A program made the position numbers and the translations under genes. The notes under the pieces were generated by a model. That model was given only the letters and a program-made list of their open reading frames with translations. It was not told where the DNA came from and ran no database searches. DNA of 64,000 nt from Bacillus sp. 03113 (GTDB lineage: Bacteria > Bacillota > Bacilli > Bacillales > Cytobacillaceae). This document shows, one piece after another, positions 25,840 to 35,449 of the stretch. The stretch is taken from positions 1 to 64,000 of the forward strand of contig NZ_VATK01000019.1 of the NCBI RefSeq assembly GCF_006546985.1. Direction: 5' to 3'. Position 1 is the first letter of the stretch; every line of letters begins with the position of its first letter.

Positions 25840-26563
25840 TATGAACTTTCGAATAGCTCTTGCAGGGAATCCGAATACCGGAAAAAGCACTTTATTTAAT
25901 TCACTTACAGGTTTACGACAGCATACCGGGAACTGGGCAGGAAAAACCGTTACCAATGCTGAAGGGGAAATGAATTATAACGGTCAAACCTATACGTTCA
26001 TTGATTTACCAGGTGCCTATTCTTTATTTTCCAATTCAGCTGATGAAGAAGTAACCCGAAATTATATTGTTTTTGAACATCCAGATGTTACAGTTGTCGT
26101 CCTTGATGCTACTTCCTTAGAGCGAAATTTAAATCTAGCTCTGCAAATTTTAGAAATAACGGATAAAGTCATCATCTGTATTAATTTAATTGATGAAGCA
26201 ATGAGAAAAGGAATTTCCATTAATGAAAAACGCTTAGCTAAAAAGCTTGGAGTTCCCGTCTTAAAGATTTCAGCTCGGAATAACATCGGAATATATGAAT
26301 TTTTATCCTGTCTTGAAAACATGGCATTAGGAATAATTAAAACTCAGCCTATTCAAATGAAATATAGTGCAGAAATCGAAAAAAAAGTAAGACAGCTTCA
26401 ACCATTAATTGAGAAAGCAGTAGATCGGCATTTGTCATCTAGATGGATTGCTCTACGATTACTAGATGGCGATGAAATGCTCTTGCACTCTTTAAAAGAA
26501 AGAACCAAGATTGCTAGAGATGGAGGTGAAATGAATGGAGTCTCCTATAGCATCAAAGCATAA
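25832..26563 (+). CDS. feoB: FeoB N-terminal GTPase half (split FeoB)
   Basis: 243 residues that match only the cytosolic GTPase and helical regulatory parts of FeoB. The G motifs are present: G1 GNPNTGKST (12-20), G3 DLPG, G4 NLID and G5 SAR. The chain stops after about 243 residues, where usual FeoB proteins of about 650-700 residues continue into the membrane domain. That domain is encoded by the next, overlapping frame. The last codons contain the GGAGGTGA ribosome site for the second half. Confidence 0.88.
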   Translation: MNNMNFRIALAGNPNTGKSTLFNSLTGLRQHTGNWAGKTVTNAEGEMNYNGQTYTFIDLPGAYSLFSNSADEEVTRNYIVFEHPDVTVVVLDATSLERNLNLALQILEITDKVIICINLIDEAMRKGISINEKRLAKKLGVPVLKISARNNIGIYEFLSCLENMALGIIKTQPIQMKYSAEIEKKVRQLQPLIEKAVDRHLSSRWIALRLLDGDEMLLHSLKERTKIARDGGEMNGVSYSIKA

Positions 26564-27935
26564 AGAGTTAGATTCTATTTGGAATTATGCTCATACTTTA
26601 TCAAATCAACAAGAAAGAGATGAAATGGTTGGCAATATATATGCAACGTCAAGATCTATTTGTGAGGATGTAGTGACTTATAAAGATCAATCAAAATCAT
26701 TTCAATCAGAAAAGCTTGATAAAATATTCACTTCTCCTATTTTGGGATTTCCGATTATGATGGCCATGTTAGGTGTAGTCATTTATTTAACCATTGCTGG
26801 AGCAAATATCCCTTCTTCTATGCTTGCAAACTTTTTTAGCTGGATTGAAGGCTATTTAACATTGGGATTTACAGCCATACATGCACCTGATTGGCTATAT
26901 GGGATACTAGTTTTAGGATTATACAGAGGAACATCTTGGGTTGTTAGTGTCATGCTGCCGCCAATGGCCATCTTTTTTCCAATGTTTGCATTACTAGAGA
27001 ATTATGGCTATTTGCCACGTGTAGCATTTAATATGGATCGTATGTTTAAAAAAGCAGGTGGTCACGGTAAGCAATCCTTAACGATGGCAATGGGCTTTGG
27101 CTGCAACGCTGCGGCTATTATGTCAACTCGTATTATCGAATCTCCTCGGGAAAGAATGCTTGCGATTTTAACAAATAACTTTGTACCATGTAATGGAAGA
27201 TGGCCAACTTTGATTTTACTTGCATCCTTGTTTATGGCAGCTTCGTATTCCGGCGGCGTTCAAACGCTTGTTACTTCTGCTGTTGTTATGGCAACCGTTC
27301 TATTTGGTATTATGGTGACTTTAGCTGTATCGTGGATTTTATCTAAAACAGCCTTAAAAGGGATTCCAACTCACTATACACTCGAGCTTCCCCCATACCG
27401 TAAACCAAAAATTTGGAATACGATTGTCAGATCCACGTTAGATAAATCCATCTATGTACTAAAAAGAGCGATTGTAGTTGCTGCTCCTGCTGGAGTACTT
27501 ACATGGATTCTAGCTAATTTATATGTTGGAGATACAAGCATTTTAATGTATATCGTTCAATTTCTTGATCCTTTTGCGCATTATTTAGGATTAGATGGCT
27601 ATATCTTAATGGCTTTCATCTTAGGCTTGCCAGCTAATGAAATTGTCCTGCCTATCCTTTTGATGGGCTATTTATCAACAGGTGCTATGACGGAGGTAGA
27701 TGATCTAGCTTCCTTAAAACAAATCTTTCTTGATCATGGATGGACTTGGCTGACAGCAGCTAATATGATGTTATTCTCCCTTCTTCATTGGCCATGCGGA
27801 ACAACTCTCGTTAATATTTATAAAGAAACAAAAAGTAAAAAATGGACCTTCTTATCCTTTGCTATTCCAACTGCAATAGCATTAATTGTTACCTTTATCG
27901 TTGCTCAAGTTGTAAGAGGGCTGGGATTGGTTTAA
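26535..27935 (+). CDS. feoB: FeoB C-terminal membrane half (nucleoside-recognition-type permease domain)
   Basis: 466 residues with about nine to eleven membrane segments and both Gate domains of FeoB, including the conserved MAMGFGCNAAA motif near residue 185 and the PCNGR motif near 221. It forms the Fe2+ path in the plasma membrane. It starts at ATG 26535, 5 nt after a strong GGAGGTGA, and overlaps the GTPase half by 29 bp in another frame. The dedicated ribosome site argues for a genuine two-polypeptide FeoB rather than a fresh frameshift. Confidence 0.88.
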   Translation: MESPIASKHKELDSIWNYAHTLSNQQERDEMVGNIYATSRSICEDVVTYKDQSKSFQSEKLDKIFTSPILGFPIMMAMLGVVIYLTIAGANIPSSMLANFFSWIEGYLTLGFTAIHAPDWLYGILVLGLYRGTSWVVSVMLPPMAIFFPMFALLENYGYLPRVAFNMDRMFKKAGGHGKQSLTMAMGFGCNAAAIMSTRIIESPRERMLAILTNNFVPCNGRWPTLILLASLFMAASYSGGVQTLVTSAVVMATVLFGIMVTLAVSWILSKTALKGIPTHYTLELPPYRKPKIWNTIVRSTLDKSIYVLKRAIVVAAPAGVLTWILANLYVGDTSILMYIVQFLDPFAHYLGLDGYILMAFILGLPANEIVLPILLMGYLSTGAMTEVDDLASLKQIFLDHGWTWLTAANMMLFSLLHWPCGTTLVNIYKETKSKKWTFLSFAIPTAIALIVTFIVAQVVRGLGLV

Positions 27936-27938
27936 GAT

Positions 27939-27986
27939 AAGAAAAACTCAAACGCCTTGGTAGCCCTGCAGCTAGACACCAGTCGG
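27939..27986 (+). repeat. Dispersed type 1 repeat, short copy E
   Basis: It begins AAGAAAAACTCAAACGCC four bases after the feoB stop and ends CTGCAGCTAGACACCAGTCGG. The internal part of the longer copies is absent. The 3' tail (ACTTATACTTTC) matches the tail of the copy at 54919. Confidence 0.7.
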
Positions 27987-28011
27987 AAAAACTTATACTT
28001 TCTTAACCAAT

Positions 28012-28054
28012 AAAAAAACGGTAATTTTCCAAAGCGGAATTACCGTTTTTTTAT
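28012..28054 (+). terminator. Terminator of the feo operon
   Basis: AAACGGTAATT pairs with AATTACCGTTT across an 11 nt loop, followed by a T run. It lies 80 bp after the feoB stop, beyond the repeat. Confidence 0.85.
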
Positions 28055-28199
28055 AATTTAACCATTTCCCATTTTCCTGAGGAATTAAAATTTTAAAACT
28101 AACCAGTATTAGTTTTAAAATGGTATTAATTAACCAGCCTAAACATTGCCTGTCATCTTTACAATAATTAACAGTAAATAATTGCTTATAAGTTGATTC

Positions 28200-28322
28200 T
28201 TACTTAAAGTGCTGTAATACAACTCCTTTCCCTTCTTTTACTTCTACTTCAGTGAATGCTCCATTTATAAAAGTGATTTGTGGAGGAACGTGTCCACAAT
28301 CTATATCGTACATTACGGGTAT
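28200..28322 (-). pseudogene. C-terminal stub of an S66-type LD-carboxypeptidase gene
   Basis: The minus strand reads IPVMYDIDCGHVPPQITFIN and then GAFTEVEVKEGKG...HFK before TAA. This matches the C-terminal end of peptidase family S66 (MccF/LD-carboxypeptidase), where the DxGH motif carries the catalytic His. Nothing upstream continues the frame, because the cardiolipin synthase gene starts 80 bp away. So about 40 of some 300 codons remain, which points to a deletion junction just left of the synthase gene. Confidence 0.72.
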
Positions 28323-28401
28323 TTGAAGCTAGTACTAGGAAACGTATAGTCCCTGTTCCGTTTGAACATGTTAAGGATAAAAAGAAGGGAATTCTGAACA
28401 T

Positions 28402-29889
28402 ATGTTGATTCTTTGGATATTTATAGTAAATACAATTCTGATGTTGATTATTGCTGTCCGTGAAGTTCGGCGACCAGCTAAGGCCTTGAATTGGCTAGCC
28501 TTCAGCCTTATTCTTCCGATCATCAGTTTCGGGCTCTATATTAGCACTTCAAATCCTGTCCTTATTCATCGGAAAAGATTGACATCTTCTCATATTAAAT
28601 CTGATAAATTACCTGATACATATAGTCACTCTGCCTCGGTGATCGCCGAGGCTCTACGTCATTTCACCGTGCATGGACTTCGAGTCGGTCAAGTCCAAGT
28701 ATTTAACAATGGAATAGAAAAATATGAACAACTCATCGAATCCCTTCAAAAAGCCCAAAAAACCATTGATCTGGAATATTACATCTATCGGAATGACCAA
28801 ATTGGTAATCGCATCACAGAACTGCTGATCGAAAAAGCAGTAAACGGAGTGCGAGTTCGTTTTATTAGAGATGGTTGGGGGAGTAAAAAATTTCCGCATC
28901 AAAAAATCCTTCAGATGGTGGAAGCAGGGATAGAATGCCGGACAATATTTCCTTTACGCTTTCCCTGGATTTTGTCCAATTGGGATTATCGGGATCATTG
29001 TAAGATTGTCACGGTTGACGGAAAGAAAGCTTTTACTGGTGGCATGAACGTAGGATATGAATATACAGGATTAAAGCCTGATGTTGGCTTTTGGCGGGAT
29101 ACTCATTTGCAAATCATAGGAGAAGCATTAGTCGATTTACAGATTGTCTTTGACGTTCATTGGAATATCGCTGTGCCGGAACGGATAAAATCGAAAACCA
29201 ATCTGAAAAAAAAATCTGAGGTAACGAAAATCAATTCAATCGGCAGAGTAGATCTTTCGAGATGGTCAGCTGAATTGGGATCAGATTTGAGCACCTTGGA
29301 TGGTAAAGAGTTGGACATATCCCCACAGACAGGGACGCAAAAAGCGTACATCCATACGTTTGAAGGAAACCCTGGAATTCCTACCCCAGTTATTCGGCAA
29401 GCTTACTTTATATGTATAACACAGGCGACCAAGACTATTGATATAACAACACCCTACTTTGTACCAGAAACAGATATTATCATGGCATTAAAGACAGCTG
29501 TGGCTCGTAGTGTGCGCGTAAGATTGCTGGTTCCTCGCCACATTGATCAAAAAATCGTGGGCTTTGCAAGCCGTACCTATTACGGGGAACTTATAGAAGC
29601 TGGAGTCCAAATCTACCAGTACGACAAAGGAATGTTACATGCGAAACTGATGATCATTGATGAGGAAATTGCAGAAATAGGCTCAGCAAACTATGATATG
29701 AGAAGTTTTCGCCTGAATTATGAGGTGTGTCAAGTCGTGTACAGTGCTGATGTGGCAAGGGAACTCACAGAGCAGTTCGAGAGGGATCTTACTGCTTCTG
29801 TACCATTAAGAATTGAAGACTTGCTGCAACGATCCCTGACCGAGCGCATTGTTGAAAAGGGTGCTCGTCTGCTTTCTCCATTATTATAG
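28402..29889 (+). CDS. cls: Cardiolipin synthase (phospholipase D type)
   Basis: 495 residues with two N-terminal membrane helices (about 1-45) and two HKD motifs: HCKIVTVDGKKAFTGG near residue 200 and HAKLMIIDEEIAEIGS near residue 414. This is the Cls architecture, which joins two phosphatidylglycerols into cardiolipin at the inner membrane face. Length is normal. The start ATG has an AAGAAGGGA site. Base composition is a little more GC-rich than the neighbours, and the gene abuts a truncated peptidase remnant, so the locus has been rearranged or acquired. Confidence 0.9.
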   Translation: MLILWIFIVNTILMLIIAVREVRRPAKALNWLAFSLILPIISFGLYISTSNPVLIHRKRLTSSHIKSDKLPDTYSHSASVIAEALRHFTVHGLRVGQVQVFNNGIEKYEQLIESLQKAQKTIDLEYYIYRNDQIGNRITELLIEKAVNGVRVRFIRDGWGSKKFPHQKILQMVEAGIECRTIFPLRFPWILSNWDYRDHCKIVTVDGKKAFTGGMNVGYEYTGLKPDVGFWRDTHLQIIGEALVDLQIVFDVHWNIAVPERIKSKTNLKKKSEVTKINSIGRVDLSRWSAELGSDLSTLDGKELDISPQTGTQKAYIHTFEGNPGIPTPVIRQAYFICITQATKTIDITTPYFVPETDIIMALKTAVARSVRVRLLVPRHIDQKIVGFASRTYYGELIEAGVQIYQYDKGMLHAKLMIIDEEIAEIGSANYDMRSFRLNYEVCQVVYSADVARELTEQFERDLTASVPLRIEDLLQRSLTERIVEKGARLLSPLL

Positions 29890-30093
29890 TTGATATATCT
29901 TGTTTTTATTGTTCTGTATGCAAGCATTTTTCTAACGCCTTTAGATATAGTCTTTAGAGTTTTTAATCAAACTTTTTTCAAAATCGATTCATTATTTCGT
30001 CGTAATAATGCAGGTCCATACGATATTTTTGATGAAACGTTATTAAAAAAGAACATCAAGCGCTATAAACTGTTACGCAGAAAATATATTTAA
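29890..30093 (+). CDS. Hypothetical small membrane protein or gene fragment
   Basis: A 67-residue frame that begins at TTG directly after the cls stop, with no ribosome site. The N-terminal third is hydrophobic; the rest is basic (NIKRYKLLRRKYI at the end). It is followed by a strong terminator. It could be a coupled small gene or the tail of a lost gene. No family recognised. Confidence 0.35.
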   Translation: MIYLVFIVLYASIFLTPLDIVFRVFNQTFFKIDSLFRRNNAGPYDIFDETLLKKNIKRYKLLRRKYI

Positions 30094-30100
30094 AAAAGAA

Positions 30101-30130
30101 GCCCCCAGAAATGCTAGGCATTTTGGGGGC
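30101..30130. terminator. Terminator after cls / siroheme operon end
   Basis: GCCCCCAGAAATGC and GCATTTTGGGGGC form a strong GC-rich hairpin with a 3 nt loop. A runs on the left give T runs on the minus strand, so it best fits the end of the sulfate operon; it can also stop transcripts from cls. Confidence 0.8.
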
Positions 30131-30142
30131 GTTCTCGCTTAA

Positions 30143-30754
30143 TTAAGACAAAAATTCATTTAGCTTTTCTAATAAATCATTTCGATCTAATGTATGATTC
30201 TTATAACGTTCATTAAGTATTTCTTTATGCCATTCATTCTTTTGTACCTGGTTTAAATGACTGTTAATAATTAACTGACGTGCTTCAAATAAAAAATCCA
30301 AATAATCGCTGTATGATTCATCAAAAACAGTACTTAAGTCTTTTTTTATCCTTTTGGCTAAGGTTGGGCTTGCCCCACCTGTTGAAATGCTGATGAGAAG
30401 CTTGCCTCTTTTTAATGTAGCTGGAATTTGAACATTGCCTAACTCATGGGCACTTGCCACATTTACAAGCTGTGAATTTGTTGCATGGCGGGCAATCTGT
30501 TGGTTAATTTCCTTAGAGCTTGTTGCAGCAATAATCAAAAATGCATCCTGAAAATCAACTAGTTCAACTTCCTTAAACACCACATGGATCGCTTTCTTTT
30601 TTTGCAGAAGGATTAATTCTTCACAAACTTCTGGGCTAATAACGAGGATATTAGCACTTGAATCCATAATAGACAATACTTTTCGGTAAGCAATTTTCCC
30701 ACCGCCAACAACCACACATTTCTTGTTTGTTAAATCCAATATTACGGGAAGCAT
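30143..30754 (-). CDS. ylnF: Precorrin-2 dehydrogenase (siroheme synthesis)
   Basis: 203 residues with an N-terminal NAD-binding fold (CVVVGGGKIAYRKV, 13-26) and a short C-terminal Met8/SirC-like domain. It oxidises precorrin-2 to sirohydrochlorin with NAD+. The protein is short, and a separate chelatase is encoded next to it, so it likely lacks ferrochelatase activity. Last gene of the sulfate operon, overlapping the chelatase gene by 13 bp. Gene order matches the Bacillus subtilis cysH operon. Confidence 0.9.
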   Translation of the reverse strand: MLPVILDLTNKKCVVVGGGKIAYRKVLSIMDSSANILVISPEVCEELILLQKKKAIHVVFKEVELVDFQDAFLIIAATSSKEINQQIARHATNSQLVNVASAHELGNVQIPATLKRGKLLISISTGGASPTLAKRIKKDLSTVFDESYSDYLDFLFEARQLIINSHLNQVQKNEWHKEILNERYKNHTLDRNDLLEKLNEFLS

Positions 30755-31497
30755 AGCTCATTTTCCTCAGTCAACTCTACGATTCTTTCTTGTAATATGG
30801 ATTCGATGGTTGCATGATAACCAAGATATTGACATAGAATATAATTTTGATCCTTATTTTCTGAAAAAACTCGAATGGTTTTTTTCATTGAATTCATTAA
30901 TATGCCTGTAAAAAGTAGATACGGGATAATAAAAACATTCTTACATCCTGATTGCTCTGCTATTTGAAGACCTTCCTCAAAGCTAGGATTGGCGGCAATT
31001 AGATAGCAGTCTACTACTTTTTCAATCCCAATCCTCTGTTTCAATAAAGACGAAATTTCCCCAAGATCTCTTTTTACATCAGGATCACTGCTGCCTCTTC
31101 CTACTAATAAAACGATTGAATTCTTGGGGATCTTTTCATATTGATCGTGTATTCTTTCAATGAGAATATCCACCATTTTGGGATGAACACCAATCGGTTT
31201 GCCATATTGCAGCTTAATATGAGCGTACCGGTTATGAACCTCTTTCAACTCATGTGGAATGTCCTCTTTGGCATGTGCAGCTGTCAGCAATAAGACAGGG
31301 ATAGCCTTTATAGTTGTTGCTCCTTTTTGAACGCATGCTTTAAATGCCTCTTCAATCGTTGGCGTTGCAAGTTCAAGAAAACAATATTCTTGTATAGGCG
31401 CTAAATTTCCATTCATGCATTTTTTAATAAAAGAAATAGCTTGATTACATGCTTCAGGAACACGACTTCCATGACAAATATAAAGTATGGCCTCCAT
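30742..31497 (-). CDS. sirB: Sirohydrochlorin ferrochelatase
   Basis: 251 residues with two CbiX/SirB-like halves. The N-terminus has the metal-chelating CHGSR motif (residues 8-12), and a related LLVGRGSSDPD motif opens the second half (about 128-138). It inserts Fe2+ into sirohydrochlorin to give siroheme, the cofactor of sulfite and nitrite reductases. Bacillus subtilis YlnE is the counterpart. Its ATG overlaps the stop of the methyltransferase gene. Confidence 0.9.
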   Translation of the reverse strand: MEAILYICHGSRVPEACNQAISFIKKCMNGNLAPIQEYCFLELATPTIEEAFKACVQKGATTIKAIPVLLLTAAHAKEDIPHELKEVHNRYAHIKLQYGKPIGVHPKMVDILIERIHDQYEKIPKNSIVLLVGRGSSDPDVKRDLGEISSLLKQRIGIEKVVDCYLIAANPSFEEGLQIAEQSGCKNVFIIPYLLFTGILMNSMKKTIRVFSENKDQNYILCQYLGYHATIESILQERIVELTEENELCFP

Positions 31498-32276
31498 TAT
31501 AATACCCCATTGGAAAGAAGAGCTTGATTAATTTCCGAACCCTCGAACCACTTAATTTTTTCTCTTAATTTTACAACATCTCCAATTAGGATCATACAAG
31601 GATTTTCAACTTTATGATGCTGCGCATCTCTTGCTACATCTTCTAAAGTACTAACAAGGGTTCTCTGCTCTTGCATCGTTCCCCAATTAATAAGTGCAAC
31701 GGGTGTATGAGGGCTTTTCCCATAATACAAAAGCTTTTCTTGAATATATGGTAGATTAGACACACCCATGTAGATCGCGATAGTATCAATCCCTTTTGCT
31801 AAGGATTCCCATTTAATTTGATCTTTTTCGTCATTTTTACAATGTCCTGTGACAATTGCAAAGGATGAGCTGTAATCTCGATGGGTGACTGGGATCCCTG
31901 CATAGGCAGGTGCTGCAATTCCAGATGTAATTCCAGGAATGATTTCAAAGGGGATTCCATATTTGGCAAGAGCTTCAGCTTCTTCTCCACCTCTTCCAAA
32001 AACAAACGGGTCTCCACCTTTTAAACGTGTGACTACTTGCCCTTTTTTTGCATGTTTAATTAAAACTTCATTAATGGTTTCTTGCTGTAAAGTATGATAG
32101 TCGGGAAGCTTCCCGCAATAGATTAACTCTGCATTCGGCTTTGCATGGCTTAATAACTCTTTGTTAACGAGGCGATCATATAAAAGCACATCTGCTTCTT
32201 GTATGCATTTTAATCCTTTTAATGTAATTAAGTCTGGGTCACCAGGACCTGCCCCAACTAAATAGACGATGCTCAT
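31497..32276 (-). CDS. ylnD: Uroporphyrinogen-III C-methyltransferase
   Basis: 259 residues of the SAM-dependent tetrapyrrole methyltransferase family: VGAGPGDPDLIT (7-18), RLKGGDPFVFGRGGEE (about 83-98) and GITSGIAAPAYAGIPVTHR (about 115-133) are all present. It methylates uroporphyrinogen III twice to precorrin-2. No uroporphyrinogen-III synthase domain is fused. Ribosome site GAGGTGAAAATAA. Confidence 0.93.
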   Translation of the reverse strand: MSIVYLVGAGPGDPDLITLKGLKCIQEADVLLYDRLVNKELLSHAKPNAELIYCGKLPDYHTLQQETINEVLIKHAKKGQVVTRLKGGDPFVFGRGGEEAEALAKYGIPFEIIPGITSGIAAPAYAGIPVTHRDYSSSFAIVTGHCKNDEKDQIKWESLAKGIDTIAIYMGVSNLPYIQEKLLYYGKSPHTPVALINWGTMQEQRTLVSTLEDVARDAQHHKVENPCMILIGDVVKLREKIKWFEGSEINQALLSNGVL

Positions 32277-32315
32277 TTATTTTCACCTCGCTGCTTATTA
32301 TTTAAAGGACAACTA

Positions 32316-32921
32316 TCAATTTTGATGAAATTTTCGGCCATTTAAGTAATCAATAATCTTATTTACGCATTCCTCAATAGAAAGTTCATTCGTATCAATA
32401 ACAATCTCAGGGTTATTTGGCTCCTCATACGGAGAATCAATTCCCGTAAAATCTTTAATAAGACCTTTTCTTGCTTTTTGATATAGACCTTTAGGATCGC
32501 GTTTTTCACATTCGTCAATCGGACATTTAACAAATACCTCGATAAATTCATCTTGCTCTAAAAGATCTCGAACAATTTGTCTATCCGATTGAAATGGAGA
32601 TATAAAAGCAGTTAATACAACTTGACCGCCATCAACAAATAACTTAGAAACTTCACCAATTCTTCTTATATTCTCTGTCCGATCTTCCTCAGAAAATCCT
32701 AAATCTTTATTCAAGCCATGACGAATATTATCTCCATCTAGCACATAATTGTTAATACCAGCATCAAAAAGCGCCTTAGCTACCGTATTGGCAACGGTTG
32801 ATTTCCCAGAACCAGATAGCCCCGTGAACCAAAGCACATAGCTATGATGACCATTTTTCTTTCTTCTAAGCTCTTTTGTTAATGATTGCTCATGCCAAAC
32901 GATATTTGTATTTTTACTCAC
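32316..32921 (-). CDS. cysC: Adenylylsulfate kinase
   Basis: 201 residues with Walker [10 protein letters not shown] near residue 34 and the APS-kinase motifs [10 protein letters not shown] and [18 protein letters not shown]. It phosphorylates APS to PAPS using ATP. I start at GTG 32921, which sits 7 nt after AGGGG and gives a normal N-terminus ([10 protein letters not shown]). The ATG at 32936 has no ribosome site. Operon member between sat and the siroheme genes. Confidence 0.92.
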   Translation of the reverse strand: MSKNTNIVWHEQSLTKELRRKKNGHHSYVLWFTGLSGSGKSTVANTVAKALFDAGINNYVLDGDNIRHGLNKDLGFSEEDRTENIRRIGEVSKLFVDGGQVVLTAFISPFQSDRQIVRDLLEQDEFIEVFVKCPIDECEKRDPKGLYQKARKGLIKDFTGIDSPYEEPNNPEIVIDTNELSIEECVNKIIDYLNGRKFHQN

Positions 32922-33083
32922 CTTGATTCCCCTCATTTATCAATATCAAACTTACCCCATCAAACAGGCAGCTATCTTCTATTATTTATTTTCTCATAAT
33001 TAAGCAAGAATTACCCTACCTGAATGATTTTTTTGTACAGACTATTTCATTTCCATCAAAAGACATCAATATAGGAATGATAA

Positions 33084-34232
33084 TTAAGAGTGCACTTCTT
33101 TTTGTTGCATTCCTTTTATTAGCACTTCTACCACTTCTTTTCGACTGAAGGTGCTCGGAGGAATTTCTCCATTTCTCAACATTTCTCGAACCTTAGTTCC
33201 AGATAAGATGACATGGTCTTCTTTACCATGAGGACATGTTTTTGTTGATGCCATATTTTCACATTTTTTACAATAGAAGCTATGTTCAAAGAAAAATAAC
33301 TGAATACCTAATTCTTCTGAGCTAAACTGAGAAAAAATAAGCTGTGCATCGTAAGTGCCGTAGTAATTTCCAACTCCAGCATGGTCACGTCCAACAATGA
33401 AATGTGTACATCCATAATTCTTTCTTACAAGCGCATGGAAAATAGCTTCCCTTGGGCCAGCATATCGCATTGCAGCTGGAAAGACCGCAAGGAATACTCT
33501 ATCATTCGGGTAATAATTTTTGAGCAATACTTGATAGCTCTCCATTCTCACATCTGCTGCAATGTCATCAGATTTTGTTTCCCCAACCAATGGATTTAAA
33601 AATAAACCGTCTACAGATTCTAAAGCAGTTTTTTGGATATATTCATGAGCACGGTGAACAGGATTTCGTGTTTGGAAACCAACTACTGTATTCCAGCCCT
33701 TTTCTTCAAAAACCTTTCTAGTTTCTGATGGATCTAGATAAAACTCTTGAAATTGATCGTGCTTAACTCGATTAATAAGCTTAATAGGTCCTCCAACATA
33801 AACCGTTCCTCGATCAAATAATTTTTTAACACCAGGATGTTCTAAATCTGTCGTACGATAAACATTTTCTGCTTCTTTCCCTTTATCTGGTATATAAAGA
33901 TCTGAAACCGTAAGAACTCCATAAGTGATCCCATTTTTAACAAGCTTTACTTCATCTCCAATTACGATTTGTTTTGCTTGTTCTTTTGTAATTGGCAGCG
34001 TAATCGGGATGCTCCAAACTTCACCAGTAGAAAGTCTCATGTTTTCAACAACTGATTGATAGTCAGCTTCAGTTAAAAATCCATCAATTGGACTATAAGC
34101 CCCTGTACCAATTAAATCAAGATCACTTAATGCAATACCGTCTAACTCAATTTCATTATTGAGATGAGAAATATCATATTGCGGCTCCCATCGATTAATT
34201 AATTTTCCTCCATGCGGCTTGCTAGTAGTCAT
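33084..34232 (-). CDS. sat: Sulfate adenylyltransferase
   Basis: 382 residues of the ATP-sulfurylase family: [17 protein letters not shown] (about 192-208) with the ATP-binding QTRNP and HxxH-like HRAH, then [12 protein letters not shown] (about 277-288). A CKKC-CPHG zinc-type motif lies near 315-328. It makes APS from ATP and sulfate. Ribosome site AGGAGG. A gap of about 160 bp to cysC shows no terminator. Confidence 0.94.
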   Translation of the reverse strand: MTTSKPHGGKLINRWEPQYDISHLNNEIELDGIALSDLDLIGTGAYSPIDGFLTEADYQSVVENMRLSTGEVWSIPITLPITKEQAKQIVIGDEVKLVKNGITYGVLTVSDLYIPDKGKEAENVYRTTDLEHPGVKKLFDRGTVYVGGPIKLINRVKHDQFQEFYLDPSETRKVFEEKGWNTVVGFQTRNPVHRAHEYIQKTALESVDGLFLNPLVGETKSDDIAADVRMESYQVLLKNYYPNDRVFLAVFPAAMRYAGPREAIFHALVRKNYGCTHFIVGRDHAGVGNYYGTYDAQLIFSQFSSEELGIQLFFFEHSFYCKKCENMASTKTCPHGKEDHVILSGTKVREMLRNGEIPPSTFSRKEVVEVLIKGMQQKEVHS

Positions 34233-34356
34233 TTTTTAAATCCTCCTAATAACTTTTTAAATATTTTATCATAAAAAAGTGGTCGTGCTTTTTTTAGTCA
34301 GTGCAATCCAACTTGCGAAGTGCGGCTAGACGTACACCTAATTCTCTTGAAACAAA

Positions 34357-35436
34357 TTATATTCCGCCACCTTGTTCATAAGTTGCTCTGCTGTCTTCTC
34401 TAATCGTTTTAATAAGACTGATAGTTCCTAATGTAGATATGCAAACAATCGCTAAAACAACTACTGTATAAATATCACTTTGAACAAAAAATTTCACTAA
34501 TCCATATGAAATGACGAGCGAAAAGATTGGTGATACAATCCAAACTTTAAGAATTTTATTAATGATTTGTTTTCTTAAAATACTAAATCCATCTTGAGAT
34601 ACTCCGATCCCCATAATCGCCGTACTTGTTACTTGAGTTAAAGGAACAGGAAGACCAAAGATCGATGATAAAATAACAAGAAAAGCACCAGTTCCTGAAA
34701 TAGCTACGCCTTCCTGCAAAGAGAACTTGGTAATCTTTTTCCCATTTGTTTGTAATACTTTTCCACCTAGAAACATAGCTCCAATCGAAATGAATATTCC
34801 ACCAATAAAAATTCCAAAGCTAATAGAAATTAAATCAGCCCCAACTAATGGCCCTATCGCATTCGCAACATTATTCATTCCTGCTGAAAAAGCTTCAAAA
34901 AATCCAACAATGATAAGAATATAGGCCACTATTCTTTGATATTTTTGTGTCAATATTTGCGGGAATCGATTTTCAAGCCTTTTAATAATTTTCCCTAAAA
35001 ATAGAGCCAAGATAAAGGAAAAACCAGGAACCAAAATCCAAAATAAGACAATCCAGAGGATATTAGTTATATATAATGCATGAAAAGCTACACCTGCTCC
35101 TACCACTGAGCCAACAGTAATTTCACTTGTTGAAAGTGGAATCCCGATTAAATTTGCAAAAAACAAGGACATTGCTGCTGAGGACAAGATAATTAATACG
35201 ACCTTGGGTGATAAAAATGACTTAGGGATTAGACCTTCCCCAATCGTTTTTACTACTTCACTTCCTCCAATCACAGCTCCTAAAAAAATCGCGATTCCAC
35301 AGATAATAAGTGCCTTCCTCTTGCTAGATATAGCTCCAGAGCCGTATGCAACACTGATAGAAGCAGCCGCTCCACTTGCACCTATATTCATTGCAAAGAA
35401 CAAGGCCATAAAACACGCTAAATAAGTAATGATCAT
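34357..35436 (-). CDS. cysP: Sulfate permease of the PiT family
   Basis: 359 residues with about ten to eleven membrane segments in two homologous halves, the phosphate-transporter (PiT) fold. Its place between cysH and sat is that of Bacillus subtilis cysP, shown to be a sulfate permease. So sulfate rather than phosphate is the likely substrate (context-based). Ribosome site AGAGGAGTTAAAGA. Confidence 0.92.
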   Translation of the reverse strand: MIITYLACFMALFFAMNIGASGAAASISVAYGSGAISSKRKALIICGIAIFLGAVIGGSEVVKTIGEGLIPKSFLSPKVVLIILSSAAMSLFFANLIGIPLSTSEITVGSVVGAGVAFHALYITNILWIVLFWILVPGFSFILALFLGKIIKRLENRFPQILTQKYQRIVAYILIIVGFFEAFSAGMNNVANAIGPLVGADLISISFGIFIGGIFISIGAMFLGGKVLQTNGKKITKFSLQEGVAISGTGAFLVILSSIFGLPVPLTQVTSTAIMGIGVSQDGFSILRKQIINKILKVWIVSPIFSLVISYGLVKFFVQSDIYTVVVLAIVCISTLGTISLIKTIREDSRATYEQGGGI

Positions 35437-35449
35437 TCTTTAACTCCTC

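Noticed and set aside
26535-26563. Sequencing frameshift in feoB
   Set aside because: The second half has its own strong ribosome site and start, so a real two-gene split is more likely, though resequencing could still decide.
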